A DNA stretch of 64,000 nt from Thiomicrorhabdus sp965603495. GTDB lineage: Bacteria; Pseudomonadota; Gammaproteobacteria; Thiomicrospirales; Thiomicrospiraceae. How positions within the stretch are numbered: position 1 is the first letter of the stretch; each line of letters begins with the position of its first letter. A program made the translations under genes and the position numbers. This document shows, piece after piece, positions 7,897-16,538 of this stretch. The stretch spans positions 1-64,000 of the forward strand of contig CBFDDF010000004.1 of assembly GCA_965603495.1 (NCBI GenBank), read 5' to 3'. The notes below the pieces were generated by a model. It was not told the DNA's origin, ran no database searches, and was given only the letters and a program-made list of their open reading frames with translations.

Positions 7897-8427
7897 TTGA
7901 CTCATAAACAGCAGTGTTTAGACTTTTTTAAATCCCGCTCTACAATGATTTTAAGTACCGTTGATGCGCACGGTACATTGGAAACCAGTGTCGCGCCTTT
8001 TGTTAGGGATGAAGCGGGTCATCTCTACCTTTTTGTCAGTGAACTGGCACAGCATACCCAGAATATTCTACAGTTGATAACGGCTAAAGAAGTTGCATCG
8101 ATAAATCCAGTTTTATTAAAGTCACCAGGCCTGGTCAGTTGTTTACTGGTCGCTGATGAAGTTGAAACCGAGCAACTGTTTGCGCGTGAACGTTTGACGA
8201 TGCAATTAGATTTGGCAGAAATACACAGAGCCTCATCAGAATTTGAATTGATAATGACCCGCTTTGAATCTATGTTTGGTGAAGTCATAACGTTGTTAAA
8301 AAGTTTACCTGATTTCCATTTGATTCAGTTAACGCCTATAAAGGGTGGCTATGTCAAAGGTTTCGGCCAAGCATTCACTTTTGAAGGGCGTCCGTGTCAA
8401 CAATTGCAGCCGATTAAACAGAAATAA
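7897..8427 (+). CDS. HugZ/HutZ-like pyridoxamine-oxidase-fold protein
   Basis: A 176-residue split-barrel protein. The N-terminal LSTVDAHGTLETSVAPFV and the C-terminal KGGYVKGFGQAFTF match the HugZ/HutZ haem-utilisation branch of the pyridoxamine-phosphate-oxidase fold. Characterised members bind haem and some degrade it; others in the fold bind flavin, so activity here is open. The start is TTG after GAGAGTGAG; the first in-frame ATG would remove part of the first strand. One ACCAGGCCTGGT copy encodes Pro-Gly-Leu-Val. The feo operon 3 kb away fits an iron theme only loosely. Confidence 0.75.
   Translation: MTHKQQCLDFFKSRSTMILSTVDAHGTLETSVAPFVRDEAGHLYLFVSELAQHTQNILQLITAKEVASINPVLLKSPGLVSCLLVADEVETEQLFARERLTMQLDLAEIHRASSEFELIMTRFESMFGEVITLLKSLPDFHLIQLTPIKGGYVKGFGQAFTFEGRPCQQLQPIKQK
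8124..8135. repeat. ACCAGGCCTGGT copy inside the HugZ-like gene
   Basis: Exact 12-bp palindrome. It is read as CCA-GGC-CTG-GTC, Pro-Gly-Leu-Val. Confidence 0.95.
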
Positions 8428-8472
8428 ACGCGATAAAAGTAGAACTCATCATGAATGAACAAGGAGTTTTTG

Positions 8473-9393
8473 ATGCCTAGTCCAAGGCGTTATTTTAGAT
8501 ATGATGTGCAGGTAGCGATGCACTTAGAGCCGGTTGACGCCGATGGTAAGCACCTGAGTGCAGATCGTCGTCGATTGATGAGTGAAAAAGAGGAGGCGCA
8601 TTTAAAAGAATTGAATCACCAGTTAGACGGATGGCTCGGCAAGCTCTTTAATGCCAATTCAAGCGCGCTGTATGTCTTTTATGTTTTGAATCATCGAATC
8701 AGTTTTATGTGGTGGATGACTGATTTACTGTTGGAGTCGAATGACCCCCGAGGTCAGAATGATTATAAATTTCGCTCTAAAGAAGATGCTAAGTTCACGC
8801 CGCCAAATAATAAAAAAGACTCACGTATTGCCCCCCTTGTTTTAGGTTTATATCAGGCGGTTGATCTCTATATCGCTGAGTTACAGTCAGTGATTAAGAA
8901 GAGTATAGAAGGCAAAATATTTCTGTATCCTCTTCCATCACAAGGCCTTTTTAAGGCCAATAAATATGTGAGAAATTTAGAAGATTTAGCCGATTCTGGA
9001 ATTTTACCAGCGAAAATCCTTAAGTTGTTGATTGCCAAACTTAATCTTCAGGCAACGATTTTAGAGCGTTTAAAGGAGATGTATCGTAATGTTTCTAGAG
9101 CAGATGAGTGGTTGACATACAAAATAAATCTGAGTTCTGGTGGCTTTAGTTTTTCAACCAATGATAACTACCCTATTTTTGGCGATATGGATGTCTTTAT
9201 GGAGGTTGAAGGAAATATTATGGTTTGTCGTGGCAAAATTGTGTCGCAGACGAGGATGGATGGTGGGCTACTTAAAAACCGCATAGGCGTTGAGTTTGAC
9301 CTCCTGACTGAAGAGCAAGTCCATGCTATTACCCAGTTTTTACAGCATAAAGAAATCAAGGATGCTATGGCAACTGTCGCTCTACCTTTTTAG
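8473..9393 (+). CDS. PilZ-like protein with a long insertion
   Basis: About 306 residues. AAGGAG followed by six bases fixes the ATG at 8473; an ATG at 8455 is the longer, less likely start. Residues 5-9 are RRYFR, the RxxxR half of a cyclic-di-GMP-binding PilZ motif. The second half, NLSSGG, appears only near residue 219, followed by strands ending in RIGVEFDLL. The roughly 200 residues between are mostly helical. The minus-strand gene at 9951 has the same unusual layout, so the two are paralogues. The likely role is cyclic-di-GMP reception in surface behaviour; the partner is unknown. Confidence 0.7.
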   Translation: MPSPRRYFRYDVQVAMHLEPVDADGKHLSADRRRLMSEKEEAHLKELNHQLDGWLGKLFNANSSALYVFYVLNHRISFMWWMTDLLLESNDPRGQNDYKFRSKEDAKFTPPNNKKDSRIAPLVLGLYQAVDLYIAELQSVIKKSIEGKIFLYPLPSQGLFKANKYVRNLEDLADSGILPAKILKLLIAKLNLQATILERLKEMYRNVSRADEWLTYKINLSSGGFSFSTNDNYPIFGDMDVFMEVEGNIMVCRGKIVSQTRMDGGLLKNRIGVEFDLLTEEQVHAITQFLQHKEIKDAMATVALPF

Positions 9394-9465
9394 AGTGAGA
9401 GTGTCGGCAGGCGATAGATATAAGCATTGTAAAATATTTACCGAGCAAGGTTAAGCCGGAAAATC

Positions 9466-9888
9466 CTAGTGCTGGGGTTTGGCGGACTTAATGCTTTTTT
9501 GTTTTACCAGTAAGGCGTTTTTAATCCATTCGGCCATTTGTGGGTGGTCATGAATTAACGCTTTATACAGTTCACCAATGTTTTCGCCTTTCATGCCATA
9601 AGCAAAAGCAGCTATCTCGATTAATTTATCAATATAGCGGTTGGGAAAGTGTTGTTCAATTTGAAAGTAACTTACTTTAGTGAGAATAACCGCATCCAGG
9701 ACTCGATTCCACTGGTCTCGCGACAAAGTAGGATGCTGTTCCTTTGAAAATTGACTAGGGCCGTCTAACCGAATCGTCAATAGCTCTTTTAAGCTCGAGA
9801 AACGGATTAAATCCAATGCCGGTGCGCGGATTGATAGTGGCAAATTATCCATAAAAGTTGGATCGACATCGTGACTAGTTCCAGGCAT
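9466..9888 (-). CDS. Uncharacterised protein, 140 residues
   Basis: Not recognised. Soluble, largely helical and basic at the C-terminus (KQKSIKSAKPQH), with no signal peptide or cysteine cluster. It lies 62 bp downstream of the minus-strand PilZ-like gene and could form an operon with it. It sits tail-to-tail with the plus-strand PilZ-like gene. Confidence 0.65.
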   Translation of the reverse strand: MPGTSHDVDPTFMDNLPLSIRAPALDLIRFSSLKELLTIRLDGPSQFSKEQHPTLSRDQWNRVLDAVILTKVSYFQIEQHFPNRYIDKLIEIAAFAYGMKGENIGELYKALIHDHPQMAEWIKNALLVKQKSIKSAKPQH

Positions 9889-9950
9889 GGGGCTTAGGTC
9901 TCTTAAGTTTTGTCGGTGTTTAGGGGGGTGATTAAGATGCTATTCAATCT

Positions 9951-10892
9951 TTAAAAAACAATTTTCATACACTCTTTAATTTCTTGTTTTTGAATTTCGT
10001 GTTGCAAAAAATCTTGGTCTCGACCATCGGGGAATTCAAAGTTAATGGCGATACGTTCCATTTGTTTGCGTTCATCAGTTCGTATGTCGACCACACTACC
10101 TTCAAAATGCAATACTTTCTCTTGCGCTTCAAAATAGAGAAATACATCTAGCTTGGAATAGAGGTCATAGCGTTTGTCCATGTGTACGGCAAGTCCACTG
10201 GCACTGACATTACTATTTCTTAATGGCCACTCATGTGGGAATTGTTTAAGGTAATTATCATCATTGATTTGGCGATAAATTTCTAAATAAGCATCCATAA
10301 ATTTTGATAGATTCAATATTGCTTGTATCAAAGGGATTTTTTGAAATTTTGGCGCTTGGAAGGTAGAAATCATTTCATCTACCTTAAAGCCAAGCGGCAA
10401 GTGTCCACTAACCTGAAAGTGGGTAGGCGTTGATTTAGCGATACTTTCGACCATTCGGTTGAGAAACGCTAAGTACTTATCTTCAATCATCTGTAGGTAT
10501 TGAAAGGTTTTTGGCGAAGATGCCTGAATACGAATCGCTTGTTGAAAGCCTTGTTGATGTTCTTTTACACGTATCCAATATCCAGCATCTTGTCTAGGGT
10601 TCTGACCTTTACTGATTGAGTGGGCACACTCCCCAAAAAACTCTATATATTGAATAATTTCATCAAATATTTCGGTCAATAAGGCATTTTGTTCTTGAAT
10701 TCGATTAACGCATTGCAGGGTGAAATTTTTGTTAACTTCAATCTTGCTTAGCAAACTGTCGGGAAAATAATCCGCACCAGTCGCATAAATCTCTCGGTCC
10801 CTAATCGGAGATCTAGGCACCATAAAATAACGTAGTGGCATATCAACACGATGAAAGCGGCGGGCATTGCCTTTTCTAAACCATTTATTCAT
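9951..10892 (-). CDS. Second PilZ-like protein with a long insertion
   Basis: A 313-residue protein. ARRFHR at residues 10-15 supplies the RxxxR motif, and NVSASG at 228-233 supplies the D/NxSxxG motif of PilZ domains, which bind cyclic-di-GMP. A helical region of about 210 residues separates them, as in the gene at 8473. The C-terminal strands (VLHFEGSVVDI, RIAINFEFP) complete the barrel. Both proteins end with a stretch resembling Gln-Lys-Glu-Ile-Lys-Glu-Cys/Ala-Met, which supports a shared origin. The two genes converge with one small gene between them. Confidence 0.68.
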   Translation of the reverse strand: MNKWFRKGNARRFHRVDMPLRYFMVPRSPIRDREIYATGADYFPDSLLSKIEVNKNFTLQCVNRIQEQNALLTEIFDEIIQYIEFFGECAHSISKGQNPRQDAGYWIRVKEHQQGFQQAIRIQASSPKTFQYLQMIEDKYLAFLNRMVESIAKSTPTHFQVSGHLPLGFKVDEMISTFQAPKFQKIPLIQAILNLSKFMDAYLEIYRQINDDNYLKQFPHEWPLRNSNVSASGLAVHMDKRYDLYSKLDVFLYFEAQEKVLHFEGSVVDIRTDERKQMERIAINFEFPDGRDQDFLQHEIQKQEIKECMKIVF

Positions 10893-10981
10893 TTTCTTGT
10901 GGGAATCCTAGCGAGTAACAAATTTGATTTTATTCTGCTAATGACTACATGTAGTGAGTAATAGAACGAATAGAATTTATT

Positions 10982-11248
10982 TTAAAGAATTTGAATGGGA
11001 ATTGATAGGCCTTTTAGGCGTTTATCCACCCATTGATAGGTCGGGCCTTGTGAATTTTGTGAGCAGCCAGTCGAACACTCGCCAGTGGAGCACGAGGAGG
11101 TATTGATTTCTTGAACATGACCCTGGTTTAAAAGGGGATCGATTAAGCCAAAAGCCGCCTCTTCAGTGAGGTCAAAATGGTTTTTGATGTCAGCTAAGGT
11201 GACTTGCTCATGTTGCTTTATATATTTTTTTAAGTCTAATAGAATCAT
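10982..11248 (-). CDS. feoC: FeoC-like ferrous iron transport regulator
   Basis: An 88-residue protein with an N-terminal winged helix (LKKYIKQHEQVTLADIKNHFDLTEEAAFGLIDPLL). A cysteine-rich wing follows, SSCSTGECSTGCSQ, with three cysteines near residues 53-62. In Klebsiella and E. coli FeoC the wing cysteines bind an oxygen-sensitive iron-sulfur cluster and FeoC protects or modulates FeoB. The gene is last in feoABC, 60 bp after feoB. The spacing Cys-x4-Cys-x3-Cys is short compared with the usual four-cysteine site. Confidence 0.85.
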   Translation of the reverse strand: MILLDLKKYIKQHEQVTLADIKNHFDLTEEAAFGLIDPLLNQGHVQEINTSSCSTGECSTGCSQNSQGPTYQWVDKRLKGLSIPIQIL

Positions 11249-11308
11249 GGGTTTTCCTAGACGAATTTAAGCACAAAGTTGTATTTTCAATGTTGCTTTA
11301 AGCGAATG

Positions 11309-13630
11309 TTAAATTGCTTTTTTGATATTTGATTTCAAACGATATTTTTGTCCCACCTTACGTAAACTCAGGTAGAGCAACAGCATGGCGGATGCGATGA
11401 TAGTGAGCCATACTGCGGAGCTATTAGGATGCTGGTTGAAGGTCGCGATTTGAAAGAAACCAACTGCAACGCTGTAGCCTAAAAACATGCTCCAACCCCC
11501 GCTATAGAGTGCCCAACGCCAGCCTAATTCTTGCTTAATGGCACCAAATGTGGCGACACAAGGGAAGTAGAGTAGGATAAGAAGAAGGTACGCATAGGCA
11601 CCAATATCACCTTTAAAATACATTGCCATCTTATCGAGTGTGGAGAGGGTAAAGCCTTGTTCTTCGGCTATCAGTAACTTATTCTCGACGTTTTCAATTG
11701 CCTGTAGTCCTAATGGATCAATAACATTGGTTACAATGCCTGAGATGTTCTCAGGAATGGTGGCAAGCGCTGCTTGCATCGCGCCAACAAAATCGTATGC
11801 TTCATCCATTTCCAGCGAAGTTTTTTCCTTTTGATAAAGCGCATCCAGTGAGCCGACGACAACCTCTTTGGCTAACAAGCCGGTAATAAGGCCAACGGTC
11901 GCGGGCCAATTTTCTTCGGTAATACCTAAGGGAGCAACCACTGGCGTGGCAATTTTAGCGACGGTGCTGAGAACCGAACTTGGTTGGTTTTCATGGCCGA
12001 AAGTGCCGTCGGTGCCTAAGCTATTAAAGAAGTTAAGTGCTAAGACCACTAAAACAATAATTTTACCGGCATCTAAAATAAAGCTTTTGAGCTTATTACG
12101 GGTGTTGATGGCGACATTAATGACAGCAGGCTTATGATAGATGGGCAACTCCATCAAGAGCGCTGGCGCTTCTCCAGGCAGTAAGGTGTTTTTTAAGAGC
12201 AGCGCTGTTAAAGTCGCTGCGACTATACCAATCAAATACAGAGAGAACACAATCAGTGCAGCGTGTTCGGTAAAGAATGCGGTCGCAAACATAACGTACA
12301 CTGTTAAACGTGCACTACAAGACATAAAAGGCGTCATCATAATGGTCATAATGCGATCGCGCTGATCCGGCAGGGTACGAGTTGCTAATACCGCAGGGAT
12401 ATTACAACCGAAGCCGACAACCAGTGGGATGAAAGCTTGGCCGGATAGGCCTAAGCGACGCATCAGGCCATCCATAATTAGGGCAGCACGTTGCATATAG
12501 CCCGTCTCTTCCATAATGGAAAGTAACAGGAATAAAGCACCGATGACCGGAATAAAGGTAGCGACTACTTGTATACCGCCACCAATTCCCTGGGCTAAAA
12601 ATGCAATTAGCCAATCAGGGGCATTCACTGATAGTAAAAGGGCTGTCGGGCCATCTACAAACAATGCTTGAGCCCCTAGGTCAAAGAAATCGAGAAACGC
12701 ATTGCCGACAGTCACCGAGAGCGCAAATACTAAGTACATAATACCTAGGAAAATAGGCATGCCTAAAAGAGGGTGCAGCATCCAACGGTCAATTTGATCG
12801 GTGGTATTGCGAGTGAACTGGTCGGTGTGCGTTTGGCTAGCATGCGCGGCATCATGCGCAAATTGAAAGTATAAATCAGCCGATATGAGGAGCAAATCTT
12901 CATCATAATGTGATTCTAATCGTTGTTTTTCTGACATACAGAAACTACGAAGTTCCAATGGTGTCTGTTCAGGATGAATCAACATTTGCAGCGTTTTCCA
13001 ACATGACTCAGAATCCGCATTTTCCTGGTGACTTCGAACTGCATGAACAGATCTGTGCAGCTCTTCTGGTAGGTCGAAATGTAGTTCTGAACGCTTATTG
13101 ATGAGTTCTGGAAGCTGTTGTTTAAGGTGATCAATGCCTTTGTTGTAATAGGCCGAAATGGGAATGACCGGACAACCTAGCTGTGCCGCGAGTTTGTCTG
13201 GGTCAATACTTAAATTGCGTTCGTTGAGAAGGTCCATGCGGTTTAATACAACAACGACTGGTAAACCCATGTGTAACAGTTGAGCGGTTAAAAATAGTTG
13301 GCGCTCTAAGCTGGTAGCATCGACCACATTGATGATTAAGTCGGCAGGCTGGCACTGTAAATAATCGCAAGCCACTTTCTCATCTAAACCAGAATGAGAG
13401 GACTTCTCAAGGCTATAGACACCCGGTAAATCGATTAGATGGTAATTGTTTTGGTTGAGTTCAAAATTCCCCGTTTTTTGTTCAACCGTGACTCCAGGCC
13501 AATTTCCGGTGGTTTGTTGAGAGCCTGTTAGACGGTTAAAAAGCGTGGTTTTCCCACAGTTAGGATTGCCGATCAAAGCAATTTGATAAGCGTGCTTTTT
13601 TAATTTAATTCGGGGTTTAATGACGGTCAT
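11309..13630 (-). CDS. feoB: Ferrous iron transporter FeoB
   Basis: Inner-membrane Fe(II) transporter with a cytoplasmic G domain. G1 is GNPNCGKTTLFN near residue 22, the switch region reads NWPGVTVEQKTG, G3 is DLPGVYS and G4 is NRMD. A GDI helical domain follows. The membrane part has two Gate domains, with the Cys-containing motifs VVGFGCNIPAVLATRTL and MTPFMSCSARLTVY near residues 400-440. Length 773 is full. The start overlaps feoA by four bases (ATGA), so the two are translationally coupled. Confidence 0.97.
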   Translation of the reverse strand: MTVIKPRIKLKKHAYQIALIGNPNCGKTTLFNRLTGSQQTTGNWPGVTVEQKTGNFELNQNNYHLIDLPGVYSLEKSSHSGLDEKVACDYLQCQPADLIINVVDATSLERQLFLTAQLLHMGLPVVVVLNRMDLLNERNLSIDPDKLAAQLGCPVIPISAYYNKGIDHLKQQLPELINKRSELHFDLPEELHRSVHAVRSHQENADSESCWKTLQMLIHPEQTPLELRSFCMSEKQRLESHYDEDLLLISADLYFQFAHDAAHASQTHTDQFTRNTTDQIDRWMLHPLLGMPIFLGIMYLVFALSVTVGNAFLDFFDLGAQALFVDGPTALLLSVNAPDWLIAFLAQGIGGGIQVVATFIPVIGALFLLLSIMEETGYMQRAALIMDGLMRRLGLSGQAFIPLVVGFGCNIPAVLATRTLPDQRDRIMTIMMTPFMSCSARLTVYVMFATAFFTEHAALIVFSLYLIGIVAATLTALLLKNTLLPGEAPALLMELPIYHKPAVINVAINTRNKLKSFILDAGKIIVLVVLALNFFNSLGTDGTFGHENQPSSVLSTVAKIATPVVAPLGITEENWPATVGLITGLLAKEVVVGSLDALYQKEKTSLEMDEAYDFVGAMQAALATIPENISGIVTNVIDPLGLQAIENVENKLLIAEEQGFTLSTLDKMAMYFKGDIGAYAYLLLILLYFPCVATFGAIKQELGWRWALYSGGWSMFLGYSVAVGFFQIATFNQHPNSSAVWLTIIASAMLLLYLSLRKVGQKYRLKSNIKKAI

Positions 13631-13869
13631 GATAACGGCTCAACCTGTATGTAATTTGCAATTTGTTTGTCGATTGCAAATCGACTGCCATCTACACTCA
13701 CCACCAAATTTTGCCCTCTCACCAATATAAGCTCGACTACGCTATGGGTATGGAATCCTAGATGAATCAGGCGCATCTTTATCTCAGAATCACCTTGTAA
13801 AGCGGTGATCTGACTAATTTGCCCAGCATGACATTGGGAGAGGGGAAGGTTATGTTTTAGGTTCGGCAT
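13627..13869 (-). CDS. feoA: Ferrous iron transport protein A
   Basis: An 80-residue SH3-like protein that binds or regulates FeoB. The family pattern is clear: ALQGDSEIKMRLIHLGF, then strands VELILVRGQNLVVSVDGSRFAID ending in the usual acidic/hydrophobic tail. It is the first gene of feoABC and lies just below a Fur-box-like site, so it should be repressed by iron-loaded Fur. Confidence 0.94.
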   Translation of the reverse strand: MPNLKHNLPLSQCHAGQISQITALQGDSEIKMRLIHLGFHTHSVVELILVRGQNLVVSVDGSRFAIDKQIANYIQVEPLS

Positions 13870-13881
13870 GTTTCTAATTCT

Positions 13882-13927
13882 AAATGATAATGGTTTTTAT
13901 TTAGGTGTAGGATAGCAAACCTGACAA
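13882..13927 (-). promoter_or_regulatory. feo promoter with Fur-box-like operator
   Basis: On the minus strand, TTGTCA (13922-13927) and TAAATA (13898-13903) are spaced by 18 bp. AAATGATAATGGTTTTTAT at 13882-13900 resembles the 19-bp Fur consensus and overlaps the -10 box. Iron-dependent repression of feoABC is inferred. Confidence 0.65.
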
Positions 13928-14108
13928 GTTACTTCAATCTTTACCAAAAAATATTGATTCAATGAGCGCTAGGTTAGGTGCAATAGAGAGAGGGTGGTCT
14001 GATTAGAGTTTGTGCTCATGGTGTTGCTTTAATGTTTACCTTGTGTCAGCAAGGGGAGTCTTGCTAGGGTGGAGCTTATCAAGCAAGTAGAGATCGTTTT
14101 ATAAAGAA

Positions 14109-14124
14109 GGCGCTTGATTGCGCC
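14109..14124 (-). terminator. Hairpin after metW
   Basis: GGCGC-TTGATT-GCGCC; on the minus strand it is followed by TTCTTTATAAAA. It is a weak intrinsic terminator candidate for metX-metW. I see nothing else clear in the 285 bp between feoA and metW. Confidence 0.45.
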
Positions 14125-14154
14125 GATTGAATTCGTGGGTTTTGTTGAGGGAGA

Positions 14155-14769
14155 TTAAGCAGGTTTTTTCTGTACTTTGTACAAAGCGATTTCACCGAGC
14201 CAGTTAGGCGCGATACTCATGCCGAATGTCCTTCTATGTTCTGCATTGACGACGGTTCGCGCGACCACTTCAATATCCTTTTCTTCACACAAGGCTTCAA
14301 AGTCATTAAAGGTACACATGTGGATATTCGGCGTGTCATACCAATGATAAGGCAGGGTTTTCGTTTTAGGCATATGACCTTTAAACAGAAGTTGCGCGCG
14401 ATTTCGCCAGTGGCCGAAGTTCGGAAAGGTAATGATGATTTGTTTACCAATCGCTAACATGTCTTCCAATAATTCGTCAGGGCGTCGCACGACTTGTAGT
14501 GCTTGGGTCATAATGACATAGTCAAAGGAGTCTTTATCAAAGTAGTCACATAAATCATGGCTGTTTAAATCGCTGTGGATAACATTCAAGCCTTTTTGGA
14601 TGGCTTGAATGTTTTTAGCGGAGTCTATCTCCATGCCATAACCAGTCACGCCATAGGTGTCGATTAGGTGTTGCAACAATTGGCCATCCCCACAGCCTAA
14701 GTCTAAGACTCGACTATTCGGTTTGATCCATTCTGAAATGAGTTTAAATTCGGGCGTGATTTGACTCAT
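14155..14769 (-). CDS. metW: Methionine biosynthesis protein MetW
   Basis: A class I SAM-methyltransferase fold, 204 residues, with motif I VLDLGCGDGQLLQHL, then DLNSHDLCDYFDKDSFDYVIMTQALQ and FPNFGHWRNR typical of MetW. MetW pairs with MetX in homoserine acylation, and in several proteobacteria it is needed for MetX activity. Its start overlaps the metX stop by four bases, so stoichiometric expression is likely. Confidence 0.93.
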   Translation of the reverse strand: MSQITPEFKLISEWIKPNSRVLDLGCGDGQLLQHLIDTYGVTGYGMEIDSAKNIQAIQKGLNVIHSDLNSHDLCDYFDKDSFDYVIMTQALQVVRRPDELLEDMLAIGKQIIITFPNFGHWRNRAQLLFKGHMPKTKTLPYHWYDTPNIHMCTFNDFEALCEEKDIEVVARTVVNAEHRRTFGMSIAPNWLGEIALYKVQKKPA

Positions 14770-15950
14770 TTTTCAGCCTTTGCTTCTGTGCTAAGTTTGG
14801 TATTAAGGTCTGCGTCTTGCGATGGTATGTCATTAATTACACGTTGCATATAAGCTCTAAAAATCCCTTCATAATGCTCGTTAGGTAGTAGAAATGCATC
14901 ATGACCATGTTCTGATTCTACTTCTGCGTAACTGACATCGGTATCATTATCGAGCAGAGCCTTAACGATTTCATGTGAGCGCGCAGGGGCGAAACGCCAA
15001 TCGGTCGTGAAGGAGACCACTAAAAATTTTGCGGTTGCTTGGGCGAGTGTTTTCGTTAGATCGTGCTCAAACTCTGAAGCGGGATCAAAGTAATCTAATG
15101 CTTTAGTCATCAATAAATACGTATTAGCATCAAAGTTTTGCGTGGTCGCGAATTTTTCGCCTTGATAACGTAAATAACTTTCGACTTGGAATTCAACTTC
15201 GTAACTGTATTGCAGTTCATCCTTACGGCGTTCACGGCCAAATTTAGCCCCCATCATATCATCTGAAAGATAGGTTAAATGTCCAAGCATCCTCGCTTGA
15301 GCCAATCCCTGTTTGGGAACTGTATTATGCTCTAGAAAACGGCCCTCGTGAAAGTCAGGATCGGTCATGATTGCTCTACGAGCCACTTCGTTAAAGGCGA
15401 TGTTTTGTGCAGATAGTTTGGGTGCAGCAGCAATAACAATGGCATGCTGGAGTTTGTCTGGGTAGTCAATGGCCCACTGTAAAACCTGCATGCCGCCCAT
15501 AGAGCCACCAATCAGCGCTGCCCATTGATTGATGCCGAGATGTTTACTCAGTTCATTCTGACTGTTGACCCAGTCACGGCAGGTGACGATTGGAAAATCG
15601 GGCCCATAGACTTTACCTGTGTCTGGGTTCAGACTGGTCGGGCCAGTGCTGCCTCGACAGCCACCTAAATTGTTGGAGCAGACGACAAAGAAGTGATTGG
15701 TATCAATGGGCTTGCCTGGTCCGATGTAATCATTCCACCAGCCTGGTTTATTATCAGTATCCAGACCAGCGACATGGTGGTCGCCACTCAATGCATGACA
15801 GATTAAGATGCCATTCGAGGCGTTAGCATTGAGTTGTCCATAGGTTTCGTAGATTAAGTCATAACGAGGTAAAATCGAACCACTGGAGAGCGTTAGTGGG
15901 CTTTCTATATGTAAAGTTTGCGGCGTAATTACACCCAGCTCTGTTGTCAT
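14766..15950 (-). CDS. metX: Homoserine O-acyltransferase MetX
   Basis: Alpha/beta-hydrolase acyltransferase that activates homoserine for methionine synthesis. The nucleophile sits in LIGGSMGGMQVLQWA and the catalytic His in ESEHGHDAFLLP. Whether acetyl-CoA or succinyl-CoA is the donor cannot be told from sequence alone. About 394 residues. The start is uncertain: ATG 15950, or TTG 15956, which has GGGAT six bases upstream. It lies a few bases after yggT in a proC-yggT-metX-metW run. Confidence 0.94.
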   Translation of the reverse strand: MTTELGVITPQTLHIESPLTLSSGSILPRYDLIYETYGQLNANASNGILICHALSGDHHVAGLDTDNKPGWWNDYIGPGKPIDTNHFFVVCSNNLGGCRGSTGPTSLNPDTGKVYGPDFPIVTCRDWVNSQNELSKHLGINQWAALIGGSMGGMQVLQWAIDYPDKLQHAIVIAAAPKLSAQNIAFNEVARRAIMTDPDFHEGRFLEHNTVPKQGLAQARMLGHLTYLSDDMMGAKFGRERRKDELQYSYEVEFQVESYLRYQGEKFATTQNFDANTYLLMTKALDYFDPASEFEHDLTKTLAQATAKFLVVSFTTDWRFAPARSHEIVKALLDNDTDVSYAEVESEHGHDAFLLPNEHYEGIFRAYMQRVINDIPSQDADLNTKLSTEAKAEK

Positions 15951-15959
15951 AACCAATGT

Positions 15960-16538
15960 TTATCCCGCCAATGTTTGTGCAATTTGCGCGATGGAACCAA
16001 CCACCATAATCTGTACAAGTTTAATCGCCAAGATAGCCGCTAAAGGAGATAAATCCATTCCCGCTAACGGTGGAATAAATCGTTTAAAGGGTTCTAAAAT
16101 TGGTCGCGTCAGCTGGTCAAAGATGGCTGTGTTAGGGTTGTGTCCAGGTGCAACCCAGCTTAAGACCACTTGAATGATAATTAACCAGAAGAGCATGTCC
16201 AGTAGCTGATTCATGATCTCAGTGAAGGCTGCAAGTAGGATAAAAACAGCCCCAAATTCTTTCTGCGTTAGAAAGCCTACCAGTACAACAAACAGTGCTT
16301 GGATAATGATGGCAGTGCCGATTGCGGACCAATCCCAGCGACCTTTGAGTGGTAAGGCTTTATTGATAGGTGCGCATAATGGATTAGTGACTTTGGCAAT
16401 AAAAGTCACAATTGGATGACGCCAGTCTGCATGAGTCGCGCGTAATAAAAAACGTAACATTAAGGCAAATATCACTAGGCCAGTGACAAACTGCAGTAAA
16501 AATAGGCCACCTTGACCCATTGGTGAAGTCATTTCCAT
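15960..16538 (-). CDS. yggT: YggT family membrane protein
   Basis: A 192-residue integral membrane protein with two YGGT repeats, each a pair of hydrophobic segments (residues about 10-30 and 60-85, then 95-125 and 160-190). The repeats contain NPLCAPINKALP and TRPILEPFKRFIPP. The function is not settled; links to osmotic stress and membrane organisation have been reported. It starts inside the proC stop (TAATG), showing tight coupling. Confidence 0.9.
   Translation of the reverse strand: MEMTSPMGQGGLFLLQFVTGLVIFALMLRFLLRATHADWRHPIVTFIAKVTNPLCAPINKALPLKGRWDWSAIGTAIIIQALFVVLVGFLTQKEFGAVFILLAAFTEIMNQLLDMLFWLIIIQVVLSWVAPGHNPNTAIFDQLTRPILEPFKRFIPPLAGMDLSPLAAILAIKLVQIMVVGSIAQIAQTLAG

Noticed and set aside
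12141..13101. Several open frames opposite feoB, pyrX and metK
   Set aside because: They are antisense shadows of strongly conserved genes and have no ribosome-binding sites.
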